A stretch of 64,000 nt of DNA. It comes from Burkholderia anthina (GTDB lineage: Bacteria; Pseudomonadota; Gammaproteobacteria; Burkholderiales; Burkholderiaceae). The DNA lies in the NCBI RefSeq assembly GCF_902498995.1, contig NZ_CABVLY010000022.1, positions 1 through 64,000 of the forward strand, written 5' to 3'. The notes beneath the pieces are model-generated. The model did no database searches, was not told where the DNA came from, and was given only the letters and a program-made list of their open reading frames with translations. Both the position numbers and the translations under genes were made by a program. Below, piece after piece: positions 45,011-53,632 of this stretch (within the stretch, counting starts at the first letter, position 1; each line of letters begins with the position of its first letter).

Positions 45011-45204
45011 CGCGATGTCCGTCGTCCGGGCGCAAGCCGGGCGGCAGTCGGGCCTCGGCCCGGCACACGTGCGGTCATCGGAATGCCGCCGGTGCCGGCA
45101 GGCGGACGAGACGGCGGTGCGCGCGCAACCCTGGCGTCGAAGGTTCGCGGCGATGCCGTCGCACGGGATGCGGGTGCCGCGTCACGATGCGGCCACGTTC
45201 CGCT

Positions 45205-45420
45205 TCACGCAGCTTCGGGCACCGGCAATCGCAGCGCCCCGGCGAAGCGGGCGAGCGTGGCGACCGATCCCGTCACGCTTTCGTAGCGCTCGCGCCCGAT
45301 CTGTCCGTCGAGTATCACGGGCATGCCGGCGTCGCGAGCGAGCGCGACGCGTGCCTGCATGTCGAGTGCCTGCGTGTCGGACGGATTGTCCGGGGCGGTG
45401 CGGTAGGGGGCGTGTGACAT
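45205..45420 (-). CDS. Small hypothetical protein
   Basis: A 71-residue protein starting MSHAPYRTAPDNPSDTQALD, with a core DMQARVALARDAGMPVILDG and an alanine-rich end. AGGAGAGATGCC before ATG 45420 supports the start. No family is recognised; the AGMPVILDG stretch is strand-like. It lies alone between the SulP gene and the LOG gene, all on the minus strand. Confidence 0.6.
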   Translation of the reverse strand: MSHAPYRTAPDNPSDTQALDMQARVALARDAGMPVILDGQIGRERYESVTGSVATLARFAGALRLPVPEAA

Positions 45421-45557
45421 GGCATCTCTCCTCGTGCCTGCGAGCGGTATATCGTACAACCGTTTTCGGTGCTTTCAGTCTCGTTGTCGTCACGGTGCGA
45501 TTCAATCGGCCCTGCCCGAAGCCGTGGTAGGAATCGTGCCGATGCCGTCGGCGGATT

Positions 45558-46499
45558 CTAGACGACGCGCGCCTTCGACGAAGCATGGCGGCGTGCCGGC
45601 GCGCGTTCCCGACATCGCGCATACCAGCTTCCGATCGCGTGCCAGATCTCCGCGGCGGATTCGCAATACGTGAGCAACGCGAGGTCGCGGCGGTCGATCA
45701 TGCCTTCGTCCGCGAGAAACGCCAGGTCGACCGCGCGGCGCCAGTATGCTTCGCCGACGAGAATGACCGGCAGCGGCGCGATCTTGCGCGTCTGCAGCAG
45801 CGTCAGTACTTCGAACAGTTCGTCGAACGTGCCGTAGCCGCCCGGGAAAAATACCGCCGCCTTCGCGCGTTCGAGCAGGTGCAGCTTGCGGATCGCGAAA
45901 TAGTGAAACCGGAAGCAGAGATCCGGCGTGATGTACGGATTCGGCGCCTGCTCCCGCGGCAGCTCGATATTGAAGCCGATGCTCGGCGCGCCGCGCTCGT
46001 ACGCGCCGCGGTTGGCGGCTTCCATGATGCCGGGGCCGCCGCCCGTGACGATCGCGAGCCGCGCGGTGCGCGTGCATCGATCGGCGTGGGCGACGATGCG
46101 CCCGAACTCGCGCGCGATGCGGTAATACACGCTGTGCTCGACGAGCCGGCTCGCGCTCGTGACGGCGCGCCGCCGGCCCGAGTCGTGCGGGCGTTCCGCG
46201 AGCAGGCGATTCGCTTCCTCCAGCCGCGCATTTGCGACGGCCGGCGCAACGATGCGCGTGCTGCCGTAGATCACGACCGCATGGCCGATGCGGTCGTTCT
46301 GCAGACGCTCTTCGGCCTTCCAGTAGTCGAGTTGCAGCCGGATGCCCCGCATGCCCGCGCGTTGCAGCAGCGCCGCGTCTTCATCGGCCGGGGTGCGGTT
46401 CGGGCGTTTGGCGATGCGCCGTGCGCGACGCGGGGCGCGCTGCAGCCCGCCGTTGCCGTTCGTCATGCCGGGGCGCACGCGTTTGACCACGGTCGACAC
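45558..46499 (-). CDS. LOG-family (TIGR00730-like) nucleoside monophosphate phosphoribohydrolase
   Basis: A protein of up to 313 residues with the lysine-decarboxylase-like/LOG fold. Both family motifs are present: GGGPGIMEAANRGA near 152 and PGGYGTFDELFEVLTLLQ near 218 (PGGxGTxxE). LOG enzymes release cytokinin-type bases or ribose 5-phosphate from NMPs. The N-terminal ~45 residues are basic and unusual. The start is either GTG 46499 or ATG 46466; neither has a clear ribosome binding site. Confidence 0.87.
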   Translation of the reverse strand: MSTVVKRVRPGMTNGNGGLQRAPRRARRIAKRPNRTPADEDAALLQRAGMRGIRLQLDYWKAEERLQNDRIGHAVVIYGSTRIVAPAVANARLEEANRLLAERPHDSGRRRAVTSASRLVEHSVYYRIAREFGRIVAHADRCTRTARLAIVTGGGPGIMEAANRGAYERGAPSIGFNIELPREQAPNPYITPDLCFRFHYFAIRKLHLLERAKAAVFFPGGYGTFDELFEVLTLLQTRKIAPLPVILVGEAYWRRAVDLAFLADEGMIDRRDLALLTYCESAAEIWHAIGSWYARCRERAPARRHASSKARVV

Positions 46500-46521
46500 G
46501 AGTCGAAGGCGCGAGCGACGG

Positions 46522-46857
46522 TCACTGGCTCAACACCCATTGCACGAGCCGATGCGCGTCGTCGGGGGAAAGCGGCCCGCCGCGATCGATCGCGGACGGC
46601 ATCGGCGTGTCGCCCCAGTGCACGCGGCCGCCGACGCGCAGCTTGCGTTCGAGTTCCGCGCCGGCATTCGGATCGCTGCGGTACCGATCCGCAATCTCGT
46701 GGAATGACGGCCCGAGGAACGTCATGTCGGGCGTGTGGCAGAACATGCAGTGCTGCGCGTCGACGAGTTCGGTCGGCTCGGGCACGGCGGTCTGCGCGGC
46801 GGCCATGCCGGCCGTCGCGGCAATCGCGCAGAAGGCGGCGCAACGCATGATGCTCAT
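46522..46857 (-). CDS. Small periplasmic c-type cytochrome
   Basis: A 111-residue exported protein. The signal peptide MSIMRCAAFCAIAATAGMAAAQ precedes a single heme site CMFCH (residues 37-41) and an axial methionine in WGDTPMPSAI near 86. This is the class I c551/c552 layout, an electron carrier between quinol-oxidising complexes and terminal reductases. It lies between the nitroreductase-like gene (19 bases upstream) and the LOG gene, likely in one leftward operon. Confidence 0.9.
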   Translation of the reverse strand: MSIMRCAAFCAIAATAGMAAAQTAVPEPTELVDAQHCMFCHTPDMTFLGPSFHEIADRYRSDPNAGAELERKLRVGGRVHWGDTPMPSAIDRGGPLSPDDAHRLVQWVLSQ

Positions 46858-46876
46858 GTTCGTTTCCTCGTCGAGA

Positions 46877-47884
46877 TCAGGAGAACGAGATCACTTCGTC
46901 GAGCGGGCGACGCGGCGAATGCGGCGTATGCGGGCCGCGCCCGACGCGCAGCAGCAACTGCGGCTCGCCGCGCAGGCCGAGCATGTGGCGCAGGTGGGCG
47001 CGCAGCTCGGCCGTCTCGATCGGTTGATTCAGGTACGACGCGGTGTACCCGGCGCTTGTCGCGACGAGCAGGATCCGCTCCAGCGCCTGGCCGGCGGCGA
47101 GCCACGCATCGCGATCGTCGCGCGCGGTCGCGATGCAGACGATCAGCGGCGATGCGCCGACGAGCTGGTGATGCAGTGCAGCCAGCCCGTTGCCGAGATC
47201 GAAGGTCCGTACCGCCGTCGTCACGAGCGGCGCCGCGAAGTCCAGCAACGCGGGCACGCCGGCCGCGAACGCCGGCATGCCGTCCACGTGCCGGCGCGGA
47301 TCGATCCAGCTCGCCAGCTCGCGGCGAAAGCGCGGGTCCGCGAACTGCTGGCGATCGGCTTCCGCGACGAGCTCGGCCACGCGTGCCCGATGCGCGATCG
47401 CGTCGACGCAAGCGATGTCGGCGCCTTCCGCGACGCCGGCGGCGATCAACGCCTGCTGGATCTCGTCCGGAACGGCCGTCGATTCGAACGGCGCGCGCGT
47501 CGTGACGCGATCCGCAATCGCATCGAACAGCGTACCGAGCGACGCATCGGAATAGCCGTCGTCGCAGACCCGGACGAGCGCAAGGAGATCGGGGTCGACT
47601 TCGGAAGGAAACGTGCTGATCGTGTGCGCGAGCCCGGCGTGATTGAGCGCGACGCGCAGATTGAGCAACGCCGCTCCGCAACTGATGATCAGCTCGCGAT
47701 CGAACGGATCGACCACGGGCAACGCGCGCATGCGGTCCGCGCAGACCGAAATCGTGGCGCCGTTGACCAGGAAGCGCCACGGCTGGGAATTGTGGCTGGA
47801 CGGCGCCAGCACCGCATAGCCCACGAGCGACCGCAACTGCTGGTCGGGATGGGCGCTTGCGGCAAGCGGGGGAACGGCTATCAT
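46877..47884 (-). CDS. Acg-like nitroreductase family protein
   Basis: A 335-residue protein built of two diverged nitroreductase halves, as in Mycobacterium Acg. The first half has YAVLAPSSHNSQPWRFLV near 34 (the S-SHN-QPW signature) and the second SPLIVCIATARDDRDAWLAAGQALERILL near 250 (key part WLAAGQALERILL). Acg proteins belong to the hypoxia-induced DosR regulon in mycobacteria and may store flavin. The start at 47884 follows CTGGAGACGATCCAA. An FNR box lies upstream at 47957-47970. Confidence 0.88.
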   Translation of the reverse strand: MIAVPPLAASAHPDQQLRSLVGYAVLAPSSHNSQPWRFLVNGATISVCADRMRALPVVDPFDRELIISCGAALLNLRVALNHAGLAHTISTFPSEVDPDLLALVRVCDDGYSDASLGTLFDAIADRVTTRAPFESTAVPDEIQQALIAAGVAEGADIACVDAIAHRARVAELVAEADRQQFADPRFRRELASWIDPRRHVDGMPAFAAGVPALLDFAAPLVTTAVRTFDLGNGLAALHHQLVGASPLIVCIATARDDRDAWLAAGQALERILLVATSAGYTASYLNQPIETAELRAHLRHMLGLRGEPQLLLRVGRGPHTPHSPRRPLDEVISFS

Positions 47885-47956
47885 TTGGATCGTCTCCAGG
47901 TCGCCGCGCTGGCGGCGTCGCACCACTTCATCGTGTCAGCAACCGTCCGGCGGCCG

Positions 47957-47970
47957 TTGACCCACATCAA
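47957..47970. promoter_or_regulatory. FNR box between Acg-like and alcohol dehydrogenase genes
   Basis: TTGAC-CCAC-ATCAA in the divergent gap. For the rightward gene the best -10 (TAGCCT, 48011-48016) is centred 50 bases away, close to class I spacing. For the leftward gene only weak hexamers lie at class II distance. Confidence 0.7.
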
Positions 47971-48059
47971 GCGTCCGGCACGCCGTGGTGCGCGCGCGAC
48001 GCGCAACGACTAGCCTTGGAAGGCACGGCGTGCGGCGACGATCGCGCGAGGAGGCGAAC

Positions 48060-49049
48060 ATGCTTGCGATGATGTTTGACGGCACGACACCGCACCTGCG
48101 CGAAGCGCACGTGCCGGCCCCGTCGCCCGCGGCGGGGCAGCTACTGATCGACGTACACGCATGCGGCGTATGCCGGACCGATCTCCACGTCGTCGACGGC
48201 GAGCTCGCGCACCCGAAGCTGCCGCTGATTCCCGGACACGAAATCGTCGGCACGGTGCGCCGGCTGGGCGAAGGCGTGACGGGCTTCGCGGTTGGCGACC
48301 GGGTGGGCGTTCCGTGGCTGGGCGCGACGTGCGGGCAGTGCGCGTATTGCATGTCCGGTCGCGAGAATCTGTGCGACGACCCGCGATTCACCGGCTATAC
48401 GGTCGACGGCGGCTATGCCGAGTGCGCCGTTGCCGATCATCGGTATTGCGTGCATCTGCCGCGGCGTTATGCCGATCCGGAAGCCGCGCCGCTGCTGTGC
48501 GCCGGGCTGATCGGCTATCGCACCTTGCGGATGGCGGGCGACGCTCGCCGCATCGGCATCTATGGTTTCGGCGCGGCGGCCCATCTCGTCGCGCAGGTCG
48601 CGCATGGCGAGGGACGCAAGGTGTTTGCGCTGACCAGGCCTGGCGATACGGTGGCGCAGCAGTTCGCGCTGTCGCTGGGCGCGGCATGGGCCGGCGGCAG
48701 CGACGAAGCGCCGCCCGAGCCCCTCGACGCCGCGCTGATCTTCGCGCCGGTGGGCGCCCTGGTGCCGGCCGCACTCCGTGCGGTCGACAAAGGCGGGATC
48801 GTCGTGTGCGGCGGCATTCACATGAGCGACATCCCGGGCTTTCCGTACGCATGGCTATGGGGCGAGCGCCGCATCGCGTCGGTGGCCAACCTGACGCGTG
48901 CGGATGCCGTCGAATTCATGCGGATCGCCGCCGCGATGCCGCTGCGGGTCGAGACGGTGCGCTATGCGCTGACCGATGCGAACCGCGCACTCGACGATTT
49001 GCGCGGCGGGCGCGTGTCGGGCGCCGCCGTGCTGGACACGCGCGGTTGA
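48060..49049 (+). CDS. Zinc-dependent alcohol dehydrogenase
   Basis: A 329-residue medium-chain dehydrogenase. The catalytic zinc site is VHACGVCRTDLHVVDG near 37 with GHEIVG near 60. The structural zinc cysteines are in CGQCAYCMSGRENLC near 92-106. The Rossmann loop is IGIYGFGAAAHLVAQVA near 165. It resembles AdhA-type enzymes that reduce aldehydes during fermentation. The start follows GAGGAGGCGAAC. Confidence 0.92.
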   Translation: MLAMMFDGTTPHLREAHVPAPSPAAGQLLIDVHACGVCRTDLHVVDGELAHPKLPLIPGHEIVGTVRRLGEGVTGFAVGDRVGVPWLGATCGQCAYCMSGRENLCDDPRFTGYTVDGGYAECAVADHRYCVHLPRRYADPEAAPLLCAGLIGYRTLRMAGDARRIGIYGFGAAAHLVAQVAHGEGRKVFALTRPGDTVAQQFALSLGAAWAGGSDEAPPEPLDAALIFAPVGALVPAALRAVDKGGIVVCGGIHMSDIPGFPYAWLWGERRIASVANLTRADAVEFMRIAAAMPLRVETVRYALTDANRALDDLRGGRVSGAAVLDTRG

Positions 49050-49074
49050 TCCGCGCGCCGCATCGGCGGCGCGC

Positions 49075-49848
49075 TCAGATCTGCCGGAGGCCGTCCGGAT
49101 CGACGATCCGGATCTGCTTGCCTTGCGCCGCGACGAGCCCCTTGTGCTGGAACTTCGACAACATGCGGCTGACCGTTTCGAGCTTCATCCCGAGATATTC
49201 GCCGATCTCGTCGCGCGTCATCCGCAGCACGAATTCGGCGGCCGAGTAACCGCGCGCCTTGAAGCGCGCGGAAAGATTCAGCAGGAACGCGGCCACGCGC
49301 TGCTCGGCCGTCATCGTGCCGAGCAGCAGCATCTGGGAGGATTCGCGCACGATTTCGCCGCCCATCATCTGATACACGTGGTGCTGCATCGGCCGCACTT
49401 CGCGGCACATCTGCTCGAGCTGGCCGAACGGGATGATGCAGACCGTGCTGTCCTCGAGTGCGATGGCGTCGCCGTTGTGGCGTCCGGTGTACACGCCGTC
49501 GAGCCCGAGCGACTCGCCGACGATCTGGAAGCCGGTGATCTGCTCGTCGCCGTCGCGATGCATCACGATGGTCTTGAACGACCCGGTTCTCACCGCATAG
49601 ATGCTGTTGAACGTGTCGCCCGCGCGAAACAGCGTTTCGCCGCGCCTGACGTGGCGCGTCGTGCAGATCATCGCGTCGACGCGCGCGAAATCGTCAGGAG
49701 AAAGATCGGACGGCATGCACACGCTGCGTAGTGCGCACGTCGAACAGCGGGACGCGGCGCGCTTCGGCTGGTCCACCGGCGCGACGGAATGCAGCGGGAT
49801 GAACGGGCGTAACGGCATGGTCGTCGAGACATCGGCATTGCTCTGCAT
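49075..49848 (-). CDS. FNR-type oxygen-sensing transcription regulator
   Basis: A 257-residue Crp/Fnr regulator. The cluster cysteines C35, C38 and C44 (CSTCALRSVC) and C137 keep the spacing of E. coli FNR (C20, C23, C29, C122), so it should carry an oxygen-labile [4Fe-4S] cluster. The recognition helix ETVSRMLSKF has the E-x2-S-R residues that read TTGAT half-sites. It is therefore the natural reader of the nine boxes in this window. It sits convergent to the alcohol dehydrogenase gene and downstream of the two-component genes. Confidence 0.95.
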   Translation of the reverse strand: MQSNADVSTTMPLRPFIPLHSVAPVDQPKRAASRCSTCALRSVCMPSDLSPDDFARVDAMICTTRHVRRGETLFRAGDTFNSIYAVRTGSFKTIVMHRDGDEQITGFQIVGESLGLDGVYTGRHNGDAIALEDSTVCIIPFGQLEQMCREVRPMQHHVYQMMGGEIVRESSQMLLLGTMTAEQRVAAFLLNLSARFKARGYSAAEFVLRMTRDEIGEYLGMKLETVSRMLSKFQHKGLVAAQGKQIRIVDPDGLRQI

Positions 49849-50216
49849 GATCGGCTCCAATTCGTGGCGGCAGCGGCGAATCGCCGTCAGACGGGATCGC
49901 GCTGGCCGTTGTACCGGCGGCCCTGGCTGTTGCCGCCTTCCTGATGGAAGCGCCGCACCGGGCGGGCCGAGAAACCGGTACACAGGTCTCGACGGTGATG
50001 CTGCCTTTGCTCCGGGAGGCACGCTGGGTTGTTTTTCTTGAGGTGCAGTATGGACGTTGCGCGGCGTCAAGAAAATCAGCCGGAATTGAAGATGCGGTAG
50101 GTGAGGTGGAAGCGCTGTAGGCCGATTCCTACAGCGGTGCGGCGTCTTGTCGCGCGTGTTGCGGGCGGGGAGCGCATGCCGCGGCAACGCGACGGCAGCC
50201 GGCGGCCTTGCCGCCG
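49849..50216. other. Intergenic region with a NarL/GacA-type palindrome
   Basis: 368 bases between the response regulator stop and the FNR-type gene, both leftward. It holds an AT-rich stretch near 50028-50090 and the palindrome at 50113-50136. No ORF with recognisable content was seen. Confidence 0.55.
50113..50136. promoter_or_regulatory. Perfect 9-6-9 inverted repeat, GacA/NarL-type box
   Basis: CGCTGTAGG-CCGATT-CCTACAGCG. The core TGTAGG-N6-CCTACA has the size and spacing of GacA/UvrY boxes (TGTAAG-N6-CTTACA). It lies upstream of the FNR-type gene and just after the NarL-type regulator gene. It could instead be a terminator stem for the two-component operon, though no T-tract follows. 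Confidence 0.6.
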
Positions 50217-50864
50217 TCAGAGCTCGTCCGGGTCGTCGAACAGCTTGTGGCGCATCGCGTAGCGCACGAGCGCCGTGTCGTTCGGCATCTGCATCTTCTC
50301 GAGGATCCGCGTCTTGTACGTGCTGACGGTCTTGACGCTGACGCAGAGCGCCTGCGCGATTTCGGAAATCGGCTCGCCGGACGTCACGCGGCGGAAGACG
50401 TCGAACTCGCGGTCGGACAGGCGCTGGTGCGGCAGGAGATCGGTCGGCTCGTTCAGGCTCTGCGCGAATTGCTCGGCCATCGTCAGGCTGACATAGACGC
50501 CGCCGGCCGCGATCTTGGTCAGCGCGGCGACCAGTTCGGCGCTGGCGCTTTCCTTGGTCATGTAGCCGGACGCGCCCGCGCGGAACGCGCGCACCGCATA
50601 TTGCTGTTCGGCATGCATCGTCAGCACGAGGATCTGCAAGGCGGGCTTCTCGTCCTTGATCTGCTTGATGAGCTCGACGCCGTTTCGGCCGGGCATCGAC
50701 AGGTCGAGCACGAGCACGTTCGCGTCCTTGCCGCGCACGAGCGCGATCGTCGACGCGCTGTCCTGCGCTTCGCCGACGACGTCGAAACCGCTTGCGTTCT
50801 GCAGGATGTGCCGCAGGCCGTCCCTGACGAGGGCGTGGTCGTCGGCGATGAGTACCCTGATCAT
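50217..50864 (-). CDS. NarL/FixJ-type response regulator
   Basis: A 215-residue response regulator. The receiver domain (1-120) has the acidic pocket ADD near 7-9, the phosphorylation site D54 in VLVLDLSMPG, and K104-region MTKESAS. A LuxR-type HTH (about 145-205) reads LSDREFDVFRRVTSGEPIS then EIAQALCVSVKTVSTYKTRI. It overlaps the kinase gene by four bases and forms a two-component pair with it. Confidence 0.94.
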   Translation of the reverse strand: MIRVLIADDHALVRDGLRHILQNASGFDVVGEAQDSASTIALVRGKDANVLVLDLSMPGRNGVELIKQIKDEKPALQILVLTMHAEQQYAVRAFRAGASGYMTKESASAELVAALTKIAAGGVYVSLTMAEQFAQSLNEPTDLLPHQRLSDREFDVFRRVTSGEPISEIAQALCVSVKTVSTYKTRILEKMQMPNDTALVRYAMRHKLFDDPDEL

Positions 50865-52858
50865 GACAGCACGTCTCCTTGCTGGATGGCGTGAAGCGGC
50901 AGCGCCACGGTGATCGTGAATCCCGCTCCCGGCCGGTTGTCGATCGTCACCGTCCCGTCGAGCATGTGCGCGCGCTCGCGGATGCCGATCAGGCCGAACG
51001 ACGGCCGATCGTGCGCGTCGCGGCGGGGGGCGGGCACGCCGTGACCGTTGTCGGCGATGCGCAGCATGCAGTAGCCGTCTTCGATTTTCAGCGCGAGCTT
51101 CACGTTCGTCGCGTCCGCGTGCCGCGCGACGTTGGTCAGCGCCTCCTGCACGATGCGGAACAGCGTGGTTGCGCCGGCGCTGGTGAGCGCGGCATCGACG
51201 GGGGCGAGGTCGCGCTCGACCGTGATCCGGTAACGGCGCGTGAAATCGTTCGCCAGCCATTCGATCGCCGGGACGAGGCCCAGGTCGTCGAGCATCACGG
51301 GCCGCAGATCGGCCGCGATGCGCCGGACCGACGCGACGGTCGAATCGATCAGGCGATGCATGCCGCCCAACTGCTCGCGCACGCCGGTGTTGGGGACGAC
51401 GCCGCCCGCGAGCCCCAGCTCGACGGCGGAGAGATCCATCTTGAGCGCGGTGAGCTGCTGGCCGAGATCGTCGTGCAGCTCGCGGGCGATGCGCGTTTTC
51501 TCTTCCTCCCGCACGTTCTGCAGGTTGGCGGACAGCTCGCGCAGCTCCTCGCGCGACTGCTTGAGCGCGTTTTCGGCGCGCACCCGCTCGGTGACGTCGC
51601 GCAGCATGACCGTATACAGCTTGCCGGCGCCGTCGCGGATCTGCGAGATCGACGCCTCGATCGGAAACTCGGTGCCGTCGCCGCGCAAGCCGAACAGCAC
51701 GCGTTGCCGCCCCATCTGCCGCTCCGACACGCCGGTCACGCCGAATTGCTCGACGTGCGCCGCATGCGCGGCGCGGAAGCGCTCGGGGATGAAGCGGGCG
51801 AGCGGCGCACCGATCGCATCCATCGCCGAGACGCCGAACACGCGTTCGGCGGCCGGATTGAAGATCACGATCGTCTGGCGTTCGTCGACGGTCATGATGG
51901 CCTCCATCGACGACCGGATGATGGCCATCATCCGGTCATCGCCGGGCGGGTTGTCGTTGGCGTGTGTCGTACCGGCGCGCGCGCGCTTCGCGGTGATCTG
52001 CAGCACGAGCGCGGCCAGCGTCAGCGACAGCGCGATGCCGGCCGGCAGCACGGCCGTCGCGGCGCCGGACAGGGCGGCGCGCGGTGCGCCGTAGCGCAGC
52101 GTGAGCGGCGTGCCGCCGAACGTCAGCGAGTCGGTTCGCCTGAACGTATCGCGGACGTCGGCGTCATCGCCGCCGCCGAAGCCGCCGGAATACACGGGCG
52201 CCGCCGGATCGTCGGCGACGATTTCCATGTGAAGCCGGCCGAGCACGGACGCATCGACGAGACGATCGGGATTCAGCGACGCATAGACGTATCCGGTCGC
52301 GCTCGCGTGCCGGGGCCCGGACAACGGCCCGTCTTCGGCGTTCGCATCAATCGGCAAGTACAGCGTCAGTGCCGTCCGGGCGAGCGCCGCATCGGTGCCG
52401 TCCTGGAGCGCGTTCGCGGCCAGCGCGACCTTGCCGGTTTCCGCCGCGCGCCGCAGTGCCTGCCGGGTCGACAGATCGCCGATGGCGGCGCCCGGTTCGA
52501 TTCTTCCGAGGCTGCGGACTGGGGATTGCAATCCGTCCAGATCGAGACTGGCGAGATAGCCGCGCCACGCCGCGCCGGATTGCGGCGCGGCCAGTGCCGA
52601 CGCGAAGCCGCGCGCGCCGCGCAAGATGGCGGCCGCGCCGAGGAGGCTGCGCCTGAGGTCGGCGGTCGCGAGCGTCGCGGTTTGCTCGAACCGGGCCTGG
52701 GCGGCTTGCCGGGCCGCGTTCTGCAGCGACCGGGACGCCGCAAACGTTGCGGCCAGACCCAGCGCCAGCGTCAGCAGCGCGGCCGCGGCTGCATGGCGGG
52801 CGGGGCGCGTCCGGTGCGGAACCGGCCCGGCCTTGAAGGGGGGCGCATTCACTGTCAT
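50861..52858 (-). CDS. PAS-domain sensor histidine kinase (HisKA_3)
   Basis: A 665-residue membrane kinase. Two hydrophobic helices (about 24-44 and 270-292) frame a ~225-residue periplasmic domain. A PAS domain follows (about 310-425). The HisKA_3 dimerisation domain contains ARELHDDLGQQLTALKMDLS near 460, with the phospho-acceptor histidine, and the ATPase domain has DNGHGVPAP and FGLIGIRERAHMLDG near 615-645. The PAS sequence RAAHAAHVEQFGVTG has a histidine where FixL has its proximal heme ligand, but the FixL distal residues are absent. It may sense oxygen, redox or an envelope signal. Confidence 0.93.
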   Translation of the reverse strand: MTVNAPPFKAGPVPHRTRPARHAAAAALLTLALGLAATFAASRSLQNAARQAAQARFEQTATLATADLRRSLLGAAAILRGARGFASALAAPQSGAAWRGYLASLDLDGLQSPVRSLGRIEPGAAIGDLSTRQALRRAAETGKVALAANALQDGTDAALARTALTLYLPIDANAEDGPLSGPRHASATGYVYASLNPDRLVDASVLGRLHMEIVADDPAAPVYSGGFGGGDDADVRDTFRRTDSLTFGGTPLTLRYGAPRAALSGAATAVLPAGIALSLTLAALVLQITAKRARAGTTHANDNPPGDDRMMAIIRSSMEAIMTVDERQTIVIFNPAAERVFGVSAMDAIGAPLARFIPERFRAAHAAHVEQFGVTGVSERQMGRQRVLFGLRGDGTEFPIEASISQIRDGAGKLYTVMLRDVTERVRAENALKQSREELRELSANLQNVREEEKTRIARELHDDLGQQLTALKMDLSAVELGLAGGVVPNTGVREQLGGMHRLIDSTVASVRRIAADLRPVMLDDLGLVPAIEWLANDFTRRYRITVERDLAPVDAALTSAGATTLFRIVQEALTNVARHADATNVKLALKIEDGYCMLRIADNGHGVPAPRRDAHDRPSFGLIGIRERAHMLDGTVTIDNRPGAGFTITVALPLHAIQQGDVLS

Positions 52859-53021
52859 TGCCGTTCATCCTGACGGATTGCGCCGGCGGCTGGCTGGCGG
52901 CGGGCCGGGCGCGGGGCACGAAAAGCGGGGCAGGCCGGAACTGCGATGTCGCCCGAAATTGTGCCCGCTTTGCCGGCGTTCGCCAATCGGGACCGGTGCG
53001 GACGGGCGGCGCGTCGCGCGC

Positions 53022-53035
53022 TTGACCGGCATCAA
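53022..53035 (+). promoter_or_regulatory. FNR box upstream of USP gene at 53107
   Basis: TTGAC-CGGC-ATCAA. CAGACT (53057-53062) is centred 31 bases downstream and could serve as -10. The gene starts at 53107. Confidence 0.75.
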
Positions 53036-53106
53036 CGGAAAGGTGCCCGCGGGGAGCAGACTGGCTGGACCGGCCGATCGAACCCGGACGACAGCAGGGA
53101 GGCGTC

Positions 53107-53577
53107 ATGTACCAAAGGATCTTCGCGGCACTCGATGGCAGCCGCAGTGCGCGGCTCGCGCTCGACGAGGCGATTTCGCTCGCCCGCGATGCGGGCAGCC
53201 TGGTCATCGCCATGTGCGTGGTATCGGACGCGCTGCGGCTGGCCGATGTGGACAGCGGCTATATCGACCAGTACGCGCCGGGCGGACTGGACGCGGACAA
53301 GGCCGCGATCGCGGTCTCGGACGCGGAAACGGCGTTTCAGCTGTCCGGCGTGCGCGGCATCGCGCAAACGATCGACGCGTATGGCGAGGACGTTGCGGAG
53401 GTGCTGGCGCGCGCCGCCGCCGAATGCGACGCGGACCTGATCGTGATGGGCACGCATGGCCGTCGCGGCGTGCGCCGGGCGGTGCTCGGCAGCGTCGCCG
53501 AATCGCTGGTGCGCATCGCGGACCGGCCGGTGCTGGTCGTACGGGAGGGGCCGGGCGCGTGCGCCGGCGTGTTGTGA
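53107..53577 (+). CDS. Universal stress protein, single domain
   Basis: A 156-residue UspA-fold protein (MYQRIFAALDGSRSARLALD). The ATP-binding pattern is intact: GTHGRRGVRRAVLGSVAESL near 117. It is a paralogue of the USP at 39.9 kb. The start follows AGGGAGGCGTC. It is a single-gene unit with its own FNR box and converges on the next stress operon. Confidence 0.93.
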   Translation: MYQRIFAALDGSRSARLALDEAISLARDAGSLVIAMCVVSDALRLADVDSGYIDQYAPGGLDADKAAIAVSDAETAFQLSGVRGIAQTIDAYGEDVAEVLARAAAECDADLIVMGTHGRRGVRRAVLGSVAESLVRIADRPVLVVREGPGACAGVL

Positions 53578-53592
53578 CGGTCGTGACGGGAG

Positions 53593-53618
53593 GCGGGCAG
53601 CCGGATGCGGCTACCCGC
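53593..53618. terminator. Bidirectional hairpin between converging USP genes
   Basis: GCGGGCAGCCG (53593-53603) and CGGCTACCCGC (53608-53618) form an 11-bp stem with one C/A mismatch and a 4-base loop, followed by TTTC. It sits midway between two converging genes. Confidence 0.55.
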
Positions 53619-53632
53619 TTTCACGCGCTCAC

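Noticed and set aside
46482..46495. TTGAC-CACG-GTCGA near the LOG gene start
   Set aside because: Right arm is poor (GTCGA) and the site overlaps a possible start codon, where it could not act as an activator site.
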